In this document: piece by piece, positions 34,614 through 42,401 of the stretch | Numbering within the stretch: position 1 is the stretch's first letter | Layout: each line of letters begins with the position of its first letter | Origin: Bacteroidales bacterium | Lineage (GTDB): Bacteria; Bacteroidota; Bacteroidia; Bacteroidales; UBA3824 | Length of the DNA: 42,401 nucleotides | Reading direction: 5' to 3' | NCBI GenBank assembly: GCA_017394445.1 | Contig: JAFPYT010000258.1 | Location: forward strand, 1 to 42,401 | Position numbers and translations under genes: made by a program | The notes under the pieces: model-generated | Databases searched by the model: none | Told to the model about the DNA's origin: nothing | The model's input: only the letters and a program-made list of their open reading frames with translations

Positions 34614-36968
34614 TTACTCCAATTTCTTCAACAACTTTTCCAACTCATTAAGATTGCGGGCATCAATGTCTATGTTGAGCAAATTGCCGTCGCGGTCAAA
34701 GAGCTTGTAAGTTGGCCAAGAGTGTACATCGAGGTAACGCTCTATTGCCGCTTGTTGGTCGTCAGGCAGATTGTAATGCGCCACATTGTCGCCGCTCACG
34801 TTGTATTCCTTGATGACATTCTCCCAGGAATCCTGCGGACTATTATTGGCGAGATAGAGATATTCAATGTCAAAATCACTCAAACGCGAATATTCTTCGG
34901 TGGAGTGCGAAAGAGCCGCCTTGCAAGGGCCGCACCACGTTCCCCAAATGTCCAACAGCACAAATTTGCCTCTGTAAGGTTCGATGATTTTGTCGAGGAG
35001 AGCCTTGCCCTCGCTGATGCCTTGCAGATTGTCGGACGATTTGAGCACCAACTTATCGAAATCGCGGTTTTCGATGGCGATGTAGCGGTTGTTAAGATTC
35101 TCCACACTTTCGATGCATATCGGAGTGCTTACCCATGCTCTCAATGAGTCAAGGTATCTTTGACTTAGCGACGTGCGCTGATGGTCAATTCGGTTGTACA
35201 TCTCCTGTGAAATCATTATATCAAAGATAAGTGGATCCGAATTGAGCGAATCGAGCGCGTTCTTGGTGTCCTGCAACTCCAACCCCAAGAAATATTCACT
35301 AATTAATTTGTTGACTTTCGGGCTGTTGTAGAGTTTGTCCATTTTGTTGAGCAGATCTGCATTTTTCGCGCTGTCTGCCTGCCAAATCCGACGTTTTTCT
35401 TCTGGTGTTGCCGCCGCTTGAATGCGAGGCTCATAGTCCGCCATCCATTTTTTATATTGGCTGAGCGTCGCCGCCTCGTCGTCAGTCCATTCAATCTCGT
35501 CGATATGGTCGCAAATATTGAATGGCATGGATTTTCTGCCCTTGGCTTCGTCAATAAAATAGCGGATGAAAGTCCTCGTGTCGCGGTGCAGAGTGTACGG
35601 ATGTTCCAATTTAGCCCAGAATTGTTCTTTGGCATAGCATTTGGCATTTTCGGGCATTTTGAAGCCGGGGCAATAGAACTGCATTTGACCAACATAGTTT
35701 GCATATTGCCACCGCATATTGTCTTTCTTGTATTTCTCAAAACGTGTGGAGAGCGTGGGATGCTCCTTGCAAAGCTGGTCAATTTTTGCATTGTTGGCGA
35801 TGAGGGCGCTGTCAACAGAGGCAATGTATCGGTCGGGATCGGTGCCTCTCTCAAAATAATGGACCGACGGCCAGCCGAGAGGATATTTGAACAGTTCGTT
35901 TTGCAGGCGGCAATCATCGCCCATAAACATACGGCGACCCTCCTTGAAATCGTAGAGCATAAAATATGTCTTGCCCGGCTCCAACATCGTGCGGACAAAA
36001 CACTGATTCCAATCGCAGAAAAATTCGGAACTGTTGAGAATAGGAATCTTCACCGTAAAGCGTCCAAGCGCATCCAAATCGGCATAGACAGATTCTTGGT
36101 CGTCGGTAATGATATTATGATATGAAAAATCAAACGTCTTCATATTCATCCACTGCGGAATGTCCTTGATCCAGCCAACTACGGTGATTGTGTCGGTCTT
36201 GTAGCCGGTGTTCACAAAATCGGTGCGGGTGTCCTTGTTGGGATAGTCGGACAGAAAACGGCTTGTTATCATCTGATAGACAACACTTTTGCCATCAATC
36301 TGCATTGCGCGTCTGCCCTTTTGGTCTTTGCCGACAATGACCTTGATTTCTTGGTTGCCGTTGGTGAGAATGAAATCTGCCTCACCGGTCTTGGGGTTGA
36401 CGTTGCGTTGCTTGTAATCCCAAAACTTGCATTGATAGACGGCGCACTCGTCCATAAATGCAATCGCCCAATCGCCCGTCTTCTCGTCGCGCCAATAGGA
36501 CGGGAAAATCTGTTTCCAACGTTCCTCAACCGACTTGATGCCCTTGATTTGGAACGCACCTTCGATATCGCCCTCAATAAAGTCAAACGATTTGATGTTT
36601 TGCGGTAATGGCTTGAAATGAAACACCATATCAAGTTTGCCGTCCTTGGTGTTAATATGTTTGTTGAGTTCTAATCCATCGGCAGAAACAAGTGCATAGC
36701 GCGTATCGCCTACTTTTAAATAGGTGTCGCTCACAAATTGAAACCAATTATGGTCAGGATAGTCAGATCGCTTCAATGCTGTGATATACACCACAGTTTC
36801 ATCTTTTTTCAATTCTACCTTTGTTACATCAAGGACAATGCGAAAGAATCCATCTCCATATACGCCACTTTCTGTAGCGGGATTGTTCCACACAATAGTC
36901 TTGTCCTTTGCCTGAACCATACATGCTACGAGAACAAGCATTATGGTAAATAAGATTTTTTTATTCAT
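34614..36968 (-). CDS. Large secreted TlpA-like thioredoxin-fold protein
   Basis: A 784-residue exported protein with a signal peptide (MNKKILFTIMLVLVACMVQA). The Cys at residue 16 is not in a strict lipobox, so a periplasmic location is more likely than a lipoprotein anchor. The first about 640 residues are a large region of strands then helices that I cannot assign. The last about 130 residues form a thioredoxin domain with WGTWCGPCK (Cys at about 680 and 683) and a cis-Pro in SWPTY, like TlpA/ResA disulfide reductases. Such proteins in Bacteroidota keep exported cysteines reduced. It has no operon partner, and its predicted promoter box (CATATTTG near 37012-37019) has one mismatch. The substrate is unknown. 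Confidence 0.85.
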   Translation of the reverse strand: MNKKILFTIMLVLVACMVQAKDKTIVWNNPATESGVYGDGFFRIVLDVTKVELKKDETVVYITALKRSDYPDHNWFQFVSDTYLKVGDTRYALVSADGLELNKHINTKDGKLDMVFHFKPLPQNIKSFDFIEGDIEGAFQIKGIKSVEERWKQIFPSYWRDEKTGDWAIAFMDECAVYQCKFWDYKQRNVNPKTGEADFILTNGNQEIKVIVGKDQKGRRAMQIDGKSVVYQMITSRFLSDYPNKDTRTDFVNTGYKTDTITVVGWIKDIPQWMNMKTFDFSYHNIITDDQESVYADLDALGRFTVKIPILNSSEFFCDWNQCFVRTMLEPGKTYFMLYDFKEGRRMFMGDDCRLQNELFKYPLGWPSVHYFERGTDPDRYIASVDSALIANNAKIDQLCKEHPTLSTRFEKYKKDNMRWQYANYVGQMQFYCPGFKMPENAKCYAKEQFWAKLEHPYTLHRDTRTFIRYFIDEAKGRKSMPFNICDHIDEIEWTDDEAATLSQYKKWMADYEPRIQAAATPEEKRRIWQADSAKNADLLNKMDKLYNSPKVNKLISEYFLGLELQDTKNALDSLNSDPLIFDIMISQEMYNRIDHQRTSLSQRYLDSLRAWVSTPICIESVENLNNRYIAIENRDFDKLVLKSSDNLQGISEGKALLDKIIEPYRGKFVLLDIWGTWCGPCKAALSHSTEEYSRLSDFDIEYLYLANNSPQDSWENVIKEYNVSGDNVAHYNLPDDQQAAIERYLDVHSWPTYKLFDRDGNLLNIDIDARNLNELEKLLKKLE

Positions 36969-37107
36969 GCTAAATGTTTTTAAATAATTACTTTGTTTAG
37001 TTGTTAGATTGCAAATATGTTAAAATATTACAGTTAGGAATGGGTTTTAACGTTTTTTAACATTGAAACAGTTGACTTATAATCTATAAAAGAAATATAC
37101 TTTTTGT

Positions 37108-37115
37108 TATCTTTG
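37108..37115 (+). promoter_or_regulatory. -7 box upstream of the GH3 gene
   Basis: TATCTTTG matches TAnnTTTG, 26 bases before the ATG at 37142. No good -33 box at the expected spacing. Confidence 0.6.
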
Positions 37116-37141
37116 CCCAAAACAGCAATAAAACGTATACC

Positions 37142-39244
37142 ATGACAAAATTTGACCATCAGGCAGAAGCCATTATAGCCAAGATGACCTTGGACGAAAA
37201 AATATCACAGATGATGAATGCCACGCCGGGAATCCCGCGCCTCGGTATCGAACCTTACGACTATTGGAACGAGGGTTTGCACGGTGTAGGACGTAGCGGC
37301 AAGGCTACAGTTTTTCCCGAACCTATTGGTCTTGCGGCTACTTTTGATACCGACATCGTGGGCAAAATTGGCGATGCTATTGCCACCGAAAGCCGCGCTA
37401 AATATGTTGTGGCACGTAGCAACAATAATTTTGCCCGTTACACAGGACTTACTTTTTGGTCGCCAAATATCAATATTTTCCGCGATCCGCGATGGGGTAG
37501 AGGCATGGAAACATACGGCGAAGACCCTTTTTTAACCGGCACTCTGGCTACGGCTTTTGTAAAAGGTATGCAGGGCAACGACCCTGATTATCTGAAAGTT
37601 GCAGCATGTGGAAAACATTTTGCCGTACATTCGGGTCCTGAGGCTACACGACACACTGCCAATGTTACGCCATCGAAAAAAGACCTTTGGGAAACATATC
37701 TTCCGGCTTTTAAAATGCTTGTGCAAGATGCTGATGTTGAGATAATTATGGGAGCTTACAACCGTGTTTACGGCGAAAGTTGTTCGGGAAGCAAGTTTCT
37801 TTTGAGCGATATTTTGCGTCGTCAATGGGGTTTCAAAGGTCATATTGTGTCGGATTGCGATGCTGTTGCCGATATTTATCAAGGTCATGCAATTGTTAAA
37901 ACCGAGGCAGAAGCCGCTGCCACAGCCGTTAAAGCGGGATTGAATGTTGAATGTGGTTCTACTCTAAAAGGTCTCAAAGAGGCTGTGGCTCAAAACCTTA
38001 TCACCGAACAAGACTTAGACCGCGCATTAAAACCGCTTTTGGTAACGCGTCTTAAACTCGGTATTCTGCAAAAAGACGAAAACTGCCCTTACAACCATTT
38101 TTCGACAGATGTTATTGGCTGTGAAAAACATATTTCGCTTGCACGCAAAGCCGCTGTTGAGAGTATGGTTCTCCTTAAAAACAACGGAATTTTGCCCTTG
38201 AAAAAAGATATTCATACCCTTTTTGTAACGGGTGCAGGTGCGGCAGATGCGTTTTGGTTGATGGGCAATTATTATGGCATTTCTGACCGTTATTGCACTT
38301 ACTTACAGGGTATTGTGTCGAAAGTAAGCTTAGGTACGGCGGTTAATTTCCGTCCGGGAGTGTTAGAAAATTCGCCCACACGCAATTCTATCAATTGGGC
38401 TATCGACGATTCTATTGGTAGCGATTATGTGATTGTGGTAATGGGCAATAACAGCAATCTTGAAGGCGAAGAAGGCGAGGCTATTGATTCCGATACCCGT
38501 GGCGACCGTACTTCAATTCAACTGCCTGAATGTCAGATAAATTTCCTCCGTCAATTATACCAAAGCCGACCCAAAAACAACGATGGCAAAAGTGGTATAA
38601 TTGTAGTGCTTACCGGCGGAAGTCCGGTGGATATGCGCGAAATTACACAACTTGCCGATGCTGTGGTACTTGCTTGGTATCCAGGTCAAGAAGGTGGCTA
38701 TGCACTTGGCGATTTGATTTTTGGTGACGCTAATTTCTCAGGTCGTTTGCCAATCACTTTCCCCGAAGATGGTGCTAAATTGCCAGCCTTTGATGATTAC
38801 TCTATGCAAAACCGCACCTATAAATATATGTGTGATAATATTTTTTATCCGTTTGGATATGGATTGAGTTATGGCAAAGTAGATTATTCAAATCCTTCGG
38901 CAAAATTTAATAATGACCTTACCGTTGATGTAAAAGTCTCGGTAACAAATACTTCTGATATTACCACAGTAGAAACTGTTCAAGTTTACGTATCGGCTCC
39001 CGGTGCTGGCAAAGACGCTCCGTTGCAACAATTGGCTGCCTTTAAACGTGTTGAAATTCAGCCAAATGCAAGCGTTGATGTAACGTTTAAAATTGATGCC
39101 GACCGTTTAAAAACCGTTGAGGAAGATGGTTCGTCGAAACTACGCAAAGGTGTATACAAATTTTCTATTGGCGGTGCAGCACCATCAAATCGTACCAAAG
39201 AATTGGGTGTGAGTGTGGTAGAGAAAGAAGTTACGATAAAATAG
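37142..39244 (+). CDS. Glycoside hydrolase family 3 beta-glycosidase
   Basis: A 700-residue GH3 enzyme of the beta-glucosidase/beta-xylosidase group. The N-terminal barrel has YDYWNEGLHGVGR, the GR and KHF segments (CGKHFAVHSG), and nucleophile Asp238 in IVSDCDAV. The second alpha/beta domain (about 350-560) follows with an LEGEEGEAID loop that may supply the acid/base residue. A fibronectin III-like domain closes the protein. It resembles xylosidase-type members, in keeping with the EPYDYWNEGLHG segment. There is no signal peptide, so it acts in the cytoplasm on imported oligosaccharides. No SusC/SusD or transporter gene is adjacent. Its 3' end overlaps that of the convergent nhaC-like gene by 14 bases. 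Confidence 0.94.
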   Translation: MTKFDHQAEAIIAKMTLDEKISQMMNATPGIPRLGIEPYDYWNEGLHGVGRSGKATVFPEPIGLAATFDTDIVGKIGDAIATESRAKYVVARSNNNFARYTGLTFWSPNINIFRDPRWGRGMETYGEDPFLTGTLATAFVKGMQGNDPDYLKVAACGKHFAVHSGPEATRHTANVTPSKKDLWETYLPAFKMLVQDADVEIIMGAYNRVYGESCSGSKFLLSDILRRQWGFKGHIVSDCDAVADIYQGHAIVKTEAEAAATAVKAGLNVECGSTLKGLKEAVAQNLITEQDLDRALKPLLVTRLKLGILQKDENCPYNHFSTDVIGCEKHISLARKAAVESMVLLKNNGILPLKKDIHTLFVTGAGAADAFWLMGNYYGISDRYCTYLQGIVSKVSLGTAVNFRPGVLENSPTRNSINWAIDDSIGSDYVIVVMGNNSNLEGEEGEAIDSDTRGDRTSIQLPECQINFLRQLYQSRPKNNDGKSGIIVVLTGGSPVDMREITQLADAVVLAWYPGQEGGYALGDLIFGDANFSGRLPITFPEDGAKLPAFDDYSMQNRTYKYMCDNIFYPFGYGLSYGKVDYSNPSAKFNNDLTVDVKVSVTNTSDITTVETVQVYVSAPGAGKDAPLQQLAAFKRVEIQPNASVDVTFKIDADRLKTVEEDGSSKLRKGVYKFSIGGAAPSNRTKELGVSVVEKEVTIK

Positions 39245-40553
39245 GTTGTTTAACCTGTTTGCTTCCATACACTATAATTGCCACAATTGCAGCGGCACCA
39301 AGCAAAAATGGATAAAAGAGATACCCCGTTATTTCTGACGGGGCTATTTCGCATAACCCTGCGGCAAGCAACATTTGTGCGCCGTAGGGTATTATGCCTT
39401 GTGCAAAACACGAAAATGTATCTAAGATACTTGCAGCGCGTTTGGGCGAAATACCAAATTTTTGTGCTATGCGTTGCGCCGGATTGCCTACCGTAATAAT
39501 TGCCACAGTATTGTTTGCAGTGCAGATGTCGGCAAAAAATACCAGTGCTGCAATGCTAAAACCTGCCGAACGCGAACCTGTTATTTTTTTAGATAGTTTT
39601 TCTACAAGATAATCCATGCCGCCGTTGTAGCGGATTAGTTCTAACATTCCGCCGGCAAGCAGTGTTACTATAATCAATTCAGACATTGAAAGCATACCAG
39701 TGCTCATCTGCGAAAGCCATTCAAATATATCGTAAGAGTTTGTAAATATGCCTGTTAATCCAGCTAAAATTACGCCCGCCAATAGCACTATTAGCACATT
39801 TACACCAACTATCGCCAATATCAAAACTGCTATATAAGGAATTATTTTGATGAACTCAATATCAGTAGCAGGAGCTTCGATTGCATATCCGCGTCCAATA
39901 AAAAAGTATATTATTGCGGTAATAATTGCGGCAGGAAGAGCTATGCGGATGTTTTCGTGAAATTTATCTTTCATCATGCACCCTTGAGTTTTGGTGGCCA
40001 CAACGGTGGTGTCGGATATAAACGAAAGATTGTCGCCAAAGTATGCACCGCCCACAATTACGCCAGCCATTAGTGCAGTGGAGATTCCCGTTTGACTTGC
40101 CATTTGGGCAGCTACTGGCATTAATGCTGCAATTGTGCCCACCGAAGTGCCTATAGCCAACGAAATAAAGCACGCCGTGAGAAACATTCCGGGGAGAATA
40201 AAGTTTTGAGGAAGAATGGTAAGTGCCATATCTACAGCCGCTTGCACACCACCTATAGCTTTGGCGCTTTGGGCAAAAGCACCAGCAAACAAAAAAATCC
40301 AAATCATAAGCATAATGTTTTTGTTGCCCGCCCCACGGCTAAAACGTGTTATGCGCTGATTTATAGTAAGTTTTTTGGTAACGGCTACGGCGTAAATACT
40401 TGAAGCAATAAACGCCACAGTTATTGGAACTTTGTAAAAATCATTGAGAATGAGCGACGTAACTAAATATAGCACCAAGAAAACGAGCAAAGGCGAAAGA
40501 GCGAAAAAATTTGGTTTCCGCTGTGCTATATCGCGGATTTGATTTGTGCTCAT
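39231..40553 (-). CDS. NhaC-family Na+/H+ antiporter
   Basis: A 440-residue inner-membrane protein with about 11-12 hydrophobic helices, matching the NhaC family of sodium/proton antiporters. Typical segments are SLAIGTSVGTIAALMPVA, GGAYFGDNLSFISDTTVV (the family motif with the conserved GDNLSPISDT pattern) and ADICTANNTVAIITVG. Family members may also exchange malate/lactate or other organic ions, so the substrate is inferred. The start is ATG 40553, 7 bases after the stop of the broken siaC gene, and probably shares its transcript. The stop at 39231-39233 lies inside the last codons of the GH3 gene. Confidence 0.92.
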   Translation of the reverse strand: MSTNQIRDIAQRKPNFFALSPLLVFLVLYLVTSLILNDFYKVPITVAFIASSIYAVAVTKKLTINQRITRFSRGAGNKNIMLMIWIFLFAGAFAQSAKAIGGVQAAVDMALTILPQNFILPGMFLTACFISLAIGTSVGTIAALMPVAAQMASQTGISTALMAGVIVGGAYFGDNLSFISDTTVVATKTQGCMMKDKFHENIRIALPAAIITAIIYFFIGRGYAIEAPATDIEFIKIIPYIAVLILAIVGVNVLIVLLAGVILAGLTGIFTNSYDIFEWLSQMSTGMLSMSELIIVTLLAGGMLELIRYNGGMDYLVEKLSKKITGSRSAGFSIAALVFFADICTANNTVAIITVGNPAQRIAQKFGISPKRAASILDTFSCFAQGIIPYGAQMLLAAGLCEIAPSEITGYLFYPFLLGAAAIVAIIVYGSKQVKQPILS

Positions 40554-40560
40554 TGATTAT

Positions 40561-40944
40561 CTACGACTCAAGAACTCTCAACTCTATTGGAAAATTGATT
40601 GTGTATTGGAGGTCTTCTCCGTTTTCTTGCGAAGATTCATCCCCATCTTCGTAATACCAAATGATTTTAAGTGTGTTAGGTTCTTTTACGTTTTTTAAAA
40701 TCGACATAAGTTCAAGAACACAACGCAATGTAGCTGAGTTGTAGTATTCAAAGTTGAACACGAGTTCGGTATGCTCTTTAGGCGAAGCCGTGTATTATTC
40801 TAACCAAGAAAAAACCGGTGAGTAGAAAGCATCGCTATCTTCGGGCATAGAGCGTCCTGAAATCATTAATTTACCTTCGTCGGGCTCGAATACGATTCTC
40901 GGCGTAGTGCTTGTGGCTTCGATATATAGTTTCTGCATCTGCAT
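40561..40944 (-). pseudogene. siaC: SiaC family (DUF1987) regulatory phosphoprotein gene with in-frame stop
   Basis: Reading from ATG 40944 gives a full-length DUF1987 protein of about 127 codons, interrupted by TAA at 40795-40797 (codon 50). Before it lie QKLYIEATSTTPRIVFEPDEG read in part, and SGRSMPEDSDAFYSPVF. After it come YTASPKEHTELVFNFEYYN, SATLRCVLELMSILKNV, and IIWYYEDGDESSQENGED. The frame is otherwise clean on both sides, and a single base change (GAA to TAA) would explain the stop. The phosphorylatable Ser/Thr of the family (NSAT, about codon 69-72) lies past the stop. A -7 box precedes it. It lies directly downstream of a SiaB-family gene, its expected kinase. This could be a recent nonsense mutation, a sequencing error, or a restart at GTG 40761. 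Confidence 0.85.
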
Positions 40945-40958
40945 TTATTTTTTGCTTG

Positions 40959-40966
40959 CAAAAATA
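40959..40966 (-). promoter_or_regulatory. -7 box upstream of siaC
   Basis: On the minus strand TATTTTTG matches TAnnTTTG, 15 bases before the ATG at 40944. Confidence 0.55.
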
Positions 40967-41044
40967 ACAAAAAAATTTTAGATGATACTAATTAAATAAA
41001 AAAATTATATCAAGTAACTTTATTTTTCTGTTAGTGTTGTGGCG

Positions 41045-42127
41045 TTAAATGTTACATTCAATTGTTACTAAAGTATTTTCGTTGTCAAATTGACATCTAA
41101 TACCGTTTTTGCTTTCGCGGGCAATGTCGATAAGACCAAGTCCCGACGTAATATCAAGATTGTCGTGTCCATTGCGCAACACTTTTTTGTAATAGGCGTC
41201 AAGTTGTTCGGGTGTTTGTGCATTAAGATGGTCGATATAATCTTTTAAGCGGGTTGTGTATTTTGGGTCTATGTTGTTAGATGCTGTAATGGTGTATTTT
41301 GATTGATGTTTGCCGAGCGAAAATAATCCATCGTGGCTACCTGTATTTGCCGACGAAGCGTGTTTTGAAATGTTTTGGATCATTTCTACCATAATGTGAT
41401 ATACTTTTCGTTGGGTGGTAAGCTCAGAATCAAGTTCGGCAATGTTGTTTTCTGACATTATAAGTATTTGGTTTACAGTGTTTCGGTCAAAATCGCCTTT
41501 TACCGCCAAAAACTTATGATGCTGTTCCATAAGGTTTTTGAGATATTCGGTGCGGTCTACTGGCAAAGGTTCTGTATTGTCTTCGCTGATTTTGAGCCGC
41601 AATTGAAAATAGAAAAACGCGCGATTGTTGTCAACGGGAACAAATTTATAATCGAGTTTTTCTTTGGTTTTGCGTATCATTTCTACAAAACCGAGACCTG
41701 CGCCGCCTTCTTTTGACAATTGTTTGTTGGTGAGGGTTTCAACAAAAACTTGTTTTAATTCTTCGTTGGTCATAGTGTTAACGCGGTTGAGCTTGTTTTC
41801 AAGGATTTCAACCTTGGCATTATCGATAAAATTGCCCGAAGTTATGTAGTAGCTATTGCCTATGCGGCGAACAACAAATATTTCTCCTGAGGTTTCGTCA
41901 TCGTTTCTGCCCGAAAGACCGTAGCGGAGAATGTTTTGAAAGCTTTCGATCATCAAAAACGATAGCTTATTTTTTTGACCTTCGGTGTCGGAACTTTTAC
42001 CTAAATATCCTTTCCAAAGCTCAGTTACCATACCCAAAACTGTATTGTCGAATTTACCTAAGTATATGAAACTCAGATTGTCGTCTTTGAGTTCGTGGTA
42101 CAATGCATTGTTAATATTACTTTCCAT
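41045..42127 (-). CDS. siaB: Tandem SiaB-family (DUF6272) protein kinase-like protein
   Basis: A 360-residue protein made of two SiaB-like GHKL-fold domains. Domain 1 (about 8-178) has an N-box-like FLMIESFQNILRYG (Glu61, Asn65) and a Gly motif GAGLG at 142-146. Domain 2 (about 200-360) repeats the plan with IMVEMIQNISKHA (Glu248, Asn252) and SGLGLIDIA at 318-326. Single-domain SiaB in Pseudomonas phosphorylates SiaC, antagonised by the PP2C phosphatase SiaA. Here the siaC-family gene is immediately downstream, 100 bases away. The start is ATG 42127; a TTG at 42154 is an in-frame alternative. Family members of about 180 residues are usual, so the double domain is an internal fusion or duplication. 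Confidence 0.88.
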   Translation of the reverse strand: MESNINNALYHELKDDNLSFIYLGKFDNTVLGMVTELWKGYLGKSSDTEGQKNKLSFLMIESFQNILRYGLSGRNDDETSGEIFVVRRIGNSYYITSGNFIDNAKVEILENKLNRVNTMTNEELKQVFVETLTNKQLSKEGGAGLGFVEMIRKTKEKLDYKFVPVDNNRAFFYFQLRLKISEDNTEPLPVDRTEYLKNLMEQHHKFLAVKGDFDRNTVNQILIMSENNIAELDSELTTQRKVYHIMVEMIQNISKHASSANTGSHDGLFSLGKHQSKYTITASNNIDPKYTTRLKDYIDHLNAQTPEQLDAYYKKVLRNGHDNLDITSGLGLIDIARESKNGIRCQFDNENTLVTIECNI

Positions 42128-42193
42128 AATTAAGTTTATAATGTCTGACAACAAAAAAATCTAATTTCAGGCTATAAAAATAAAAAATCTATC

Positions 42194-42201
42194 TAAATTT
42201 G
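42194..42201 (+). promoter_or_regulatory. -7 box before the RimI-like fragment
   Basis: TAAATTTG matches TAnnTTTG on the plus strand. It lies divergent from the SiaB gene. Confidence 0.45.
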
Positions 42202-42215
42202 TACACTTTAAATAA

Positions 42216-42401
42216 GAATTTTTTTTAGAAAACGAATTTGATAACTTTTGGAATTATAATATTCTAAAACAAGAACTTCAAAATCCTTCTTGTATTTATC
42301 TATGTTGTAAAATAAATAACGAAATAGTCGGATTTGCAGGAATTACAATTGTTTTAGATACAGCAGAATTAAATAATATTGTTATAAAAAAATCTGAAAG
42401 A
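42216..42401 (+). CDS. RimI-like N-acetyltransferase fragment lacking a start codon
   Basis: An open frame from just after TAA (42213-42215) to the right edge reads like the N-terminal half of a RimI-type ribosomal-protein N-acetyltransferase: LENEFDNFWNYNILKQEL, then NNEIVGFAGI and an aspartate/Glu strand TAELNNIVIKK. The usual opening of about 12-15 residues is missing. There is no ATG, GTG or TTG in this frame, and the run of eight T at 42219-42226 is a likely spot for an indel. The segment is markedly more A/T-rich in codons than the genes before it. It could be a 5'-damaged gene, a frameshift, or an assembly join at a contig end. Confidence 0.6.

Overview
The window reads as a chromosomal piece of an uncultured Bacteroidales-type bacterium (phylum Bacteroidota). 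The evidence is the AT-rich sequence, the near absence of Shine-Dalgarno sites, repeated TAnnTTTG -7 promoter boxes just upstream of start codons, and phylum-typical genes: a six-domain ribosomal S1 with an acidic N-terminus, FtsK next to LolA, a 29-residue COX24/mS38-like basic protein, DUF4112, and TPR-SpoIIE phosphatases. Both ends cut into genes. No tRNA, rRNA, CRISPR array, transposase or phage gene was seen. No gene-free stretch exceeds 300 bases.

Layout. 1-2.5 kb: the end of an unidentified gene, a STAS-domain protein and rpsA. 2.6-6.9 kb: an operon of a UDP-glucuronate decarboxylase-like enzyme, purU and pbpC. 6.9-9.4 kb: an OmpA-family protein and an AAA/DUF4143 ATPase gene flanked by related palindromic repeats. 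9.4-14.8 kb: a TPR protein coupled to rfbD, a self-contained pair of small unknown genes, and a polysaccharide flippase. 14.9-23.9 kb: five SpoIIE/PP2C-type proteins, one of which has lost most of its metal-binding aspartates, plus a DUF4112 membrane protein. 24-32 kb: uvrB, ftsK, lolA, an HU protein, the COX24-like peptide and RNase G. 32-34.5 kb: guaA and rnz. 34.6-40.5 kb: a large TlpA-like thioredoxin protein, a GH3 glycosidase and an NhaC antiporter. 40.6-42.1 kb: a SiaC-family gene with an in-frame stop and a SiaB-family gene with two kinase-like domains. 42.2 kb to the end: a RimI-like fragment without a visible start codon.

The main theme is partner-switching signalling. One window carries a STAS protein, four SpoIIE phosphatases that look intact or nearly so, a predicted pseudophosphatase, a tandem SiaB-type kinase and SiaC. 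In Pseudomonas, SiaA (PP2C phosphatase), SiaB (kinase) and SiaC form a phosphorylation switch. Here the phosphatase input has multiplied and gained periplasmic TPR sensor-like domains. That these proteins act together is inferred from family knowledge and proximity and is not shown by the sequence. The rest is housekeeping (translation, replication and repair, purine synthesis, RNA processing) and envelope sugar metabolism.
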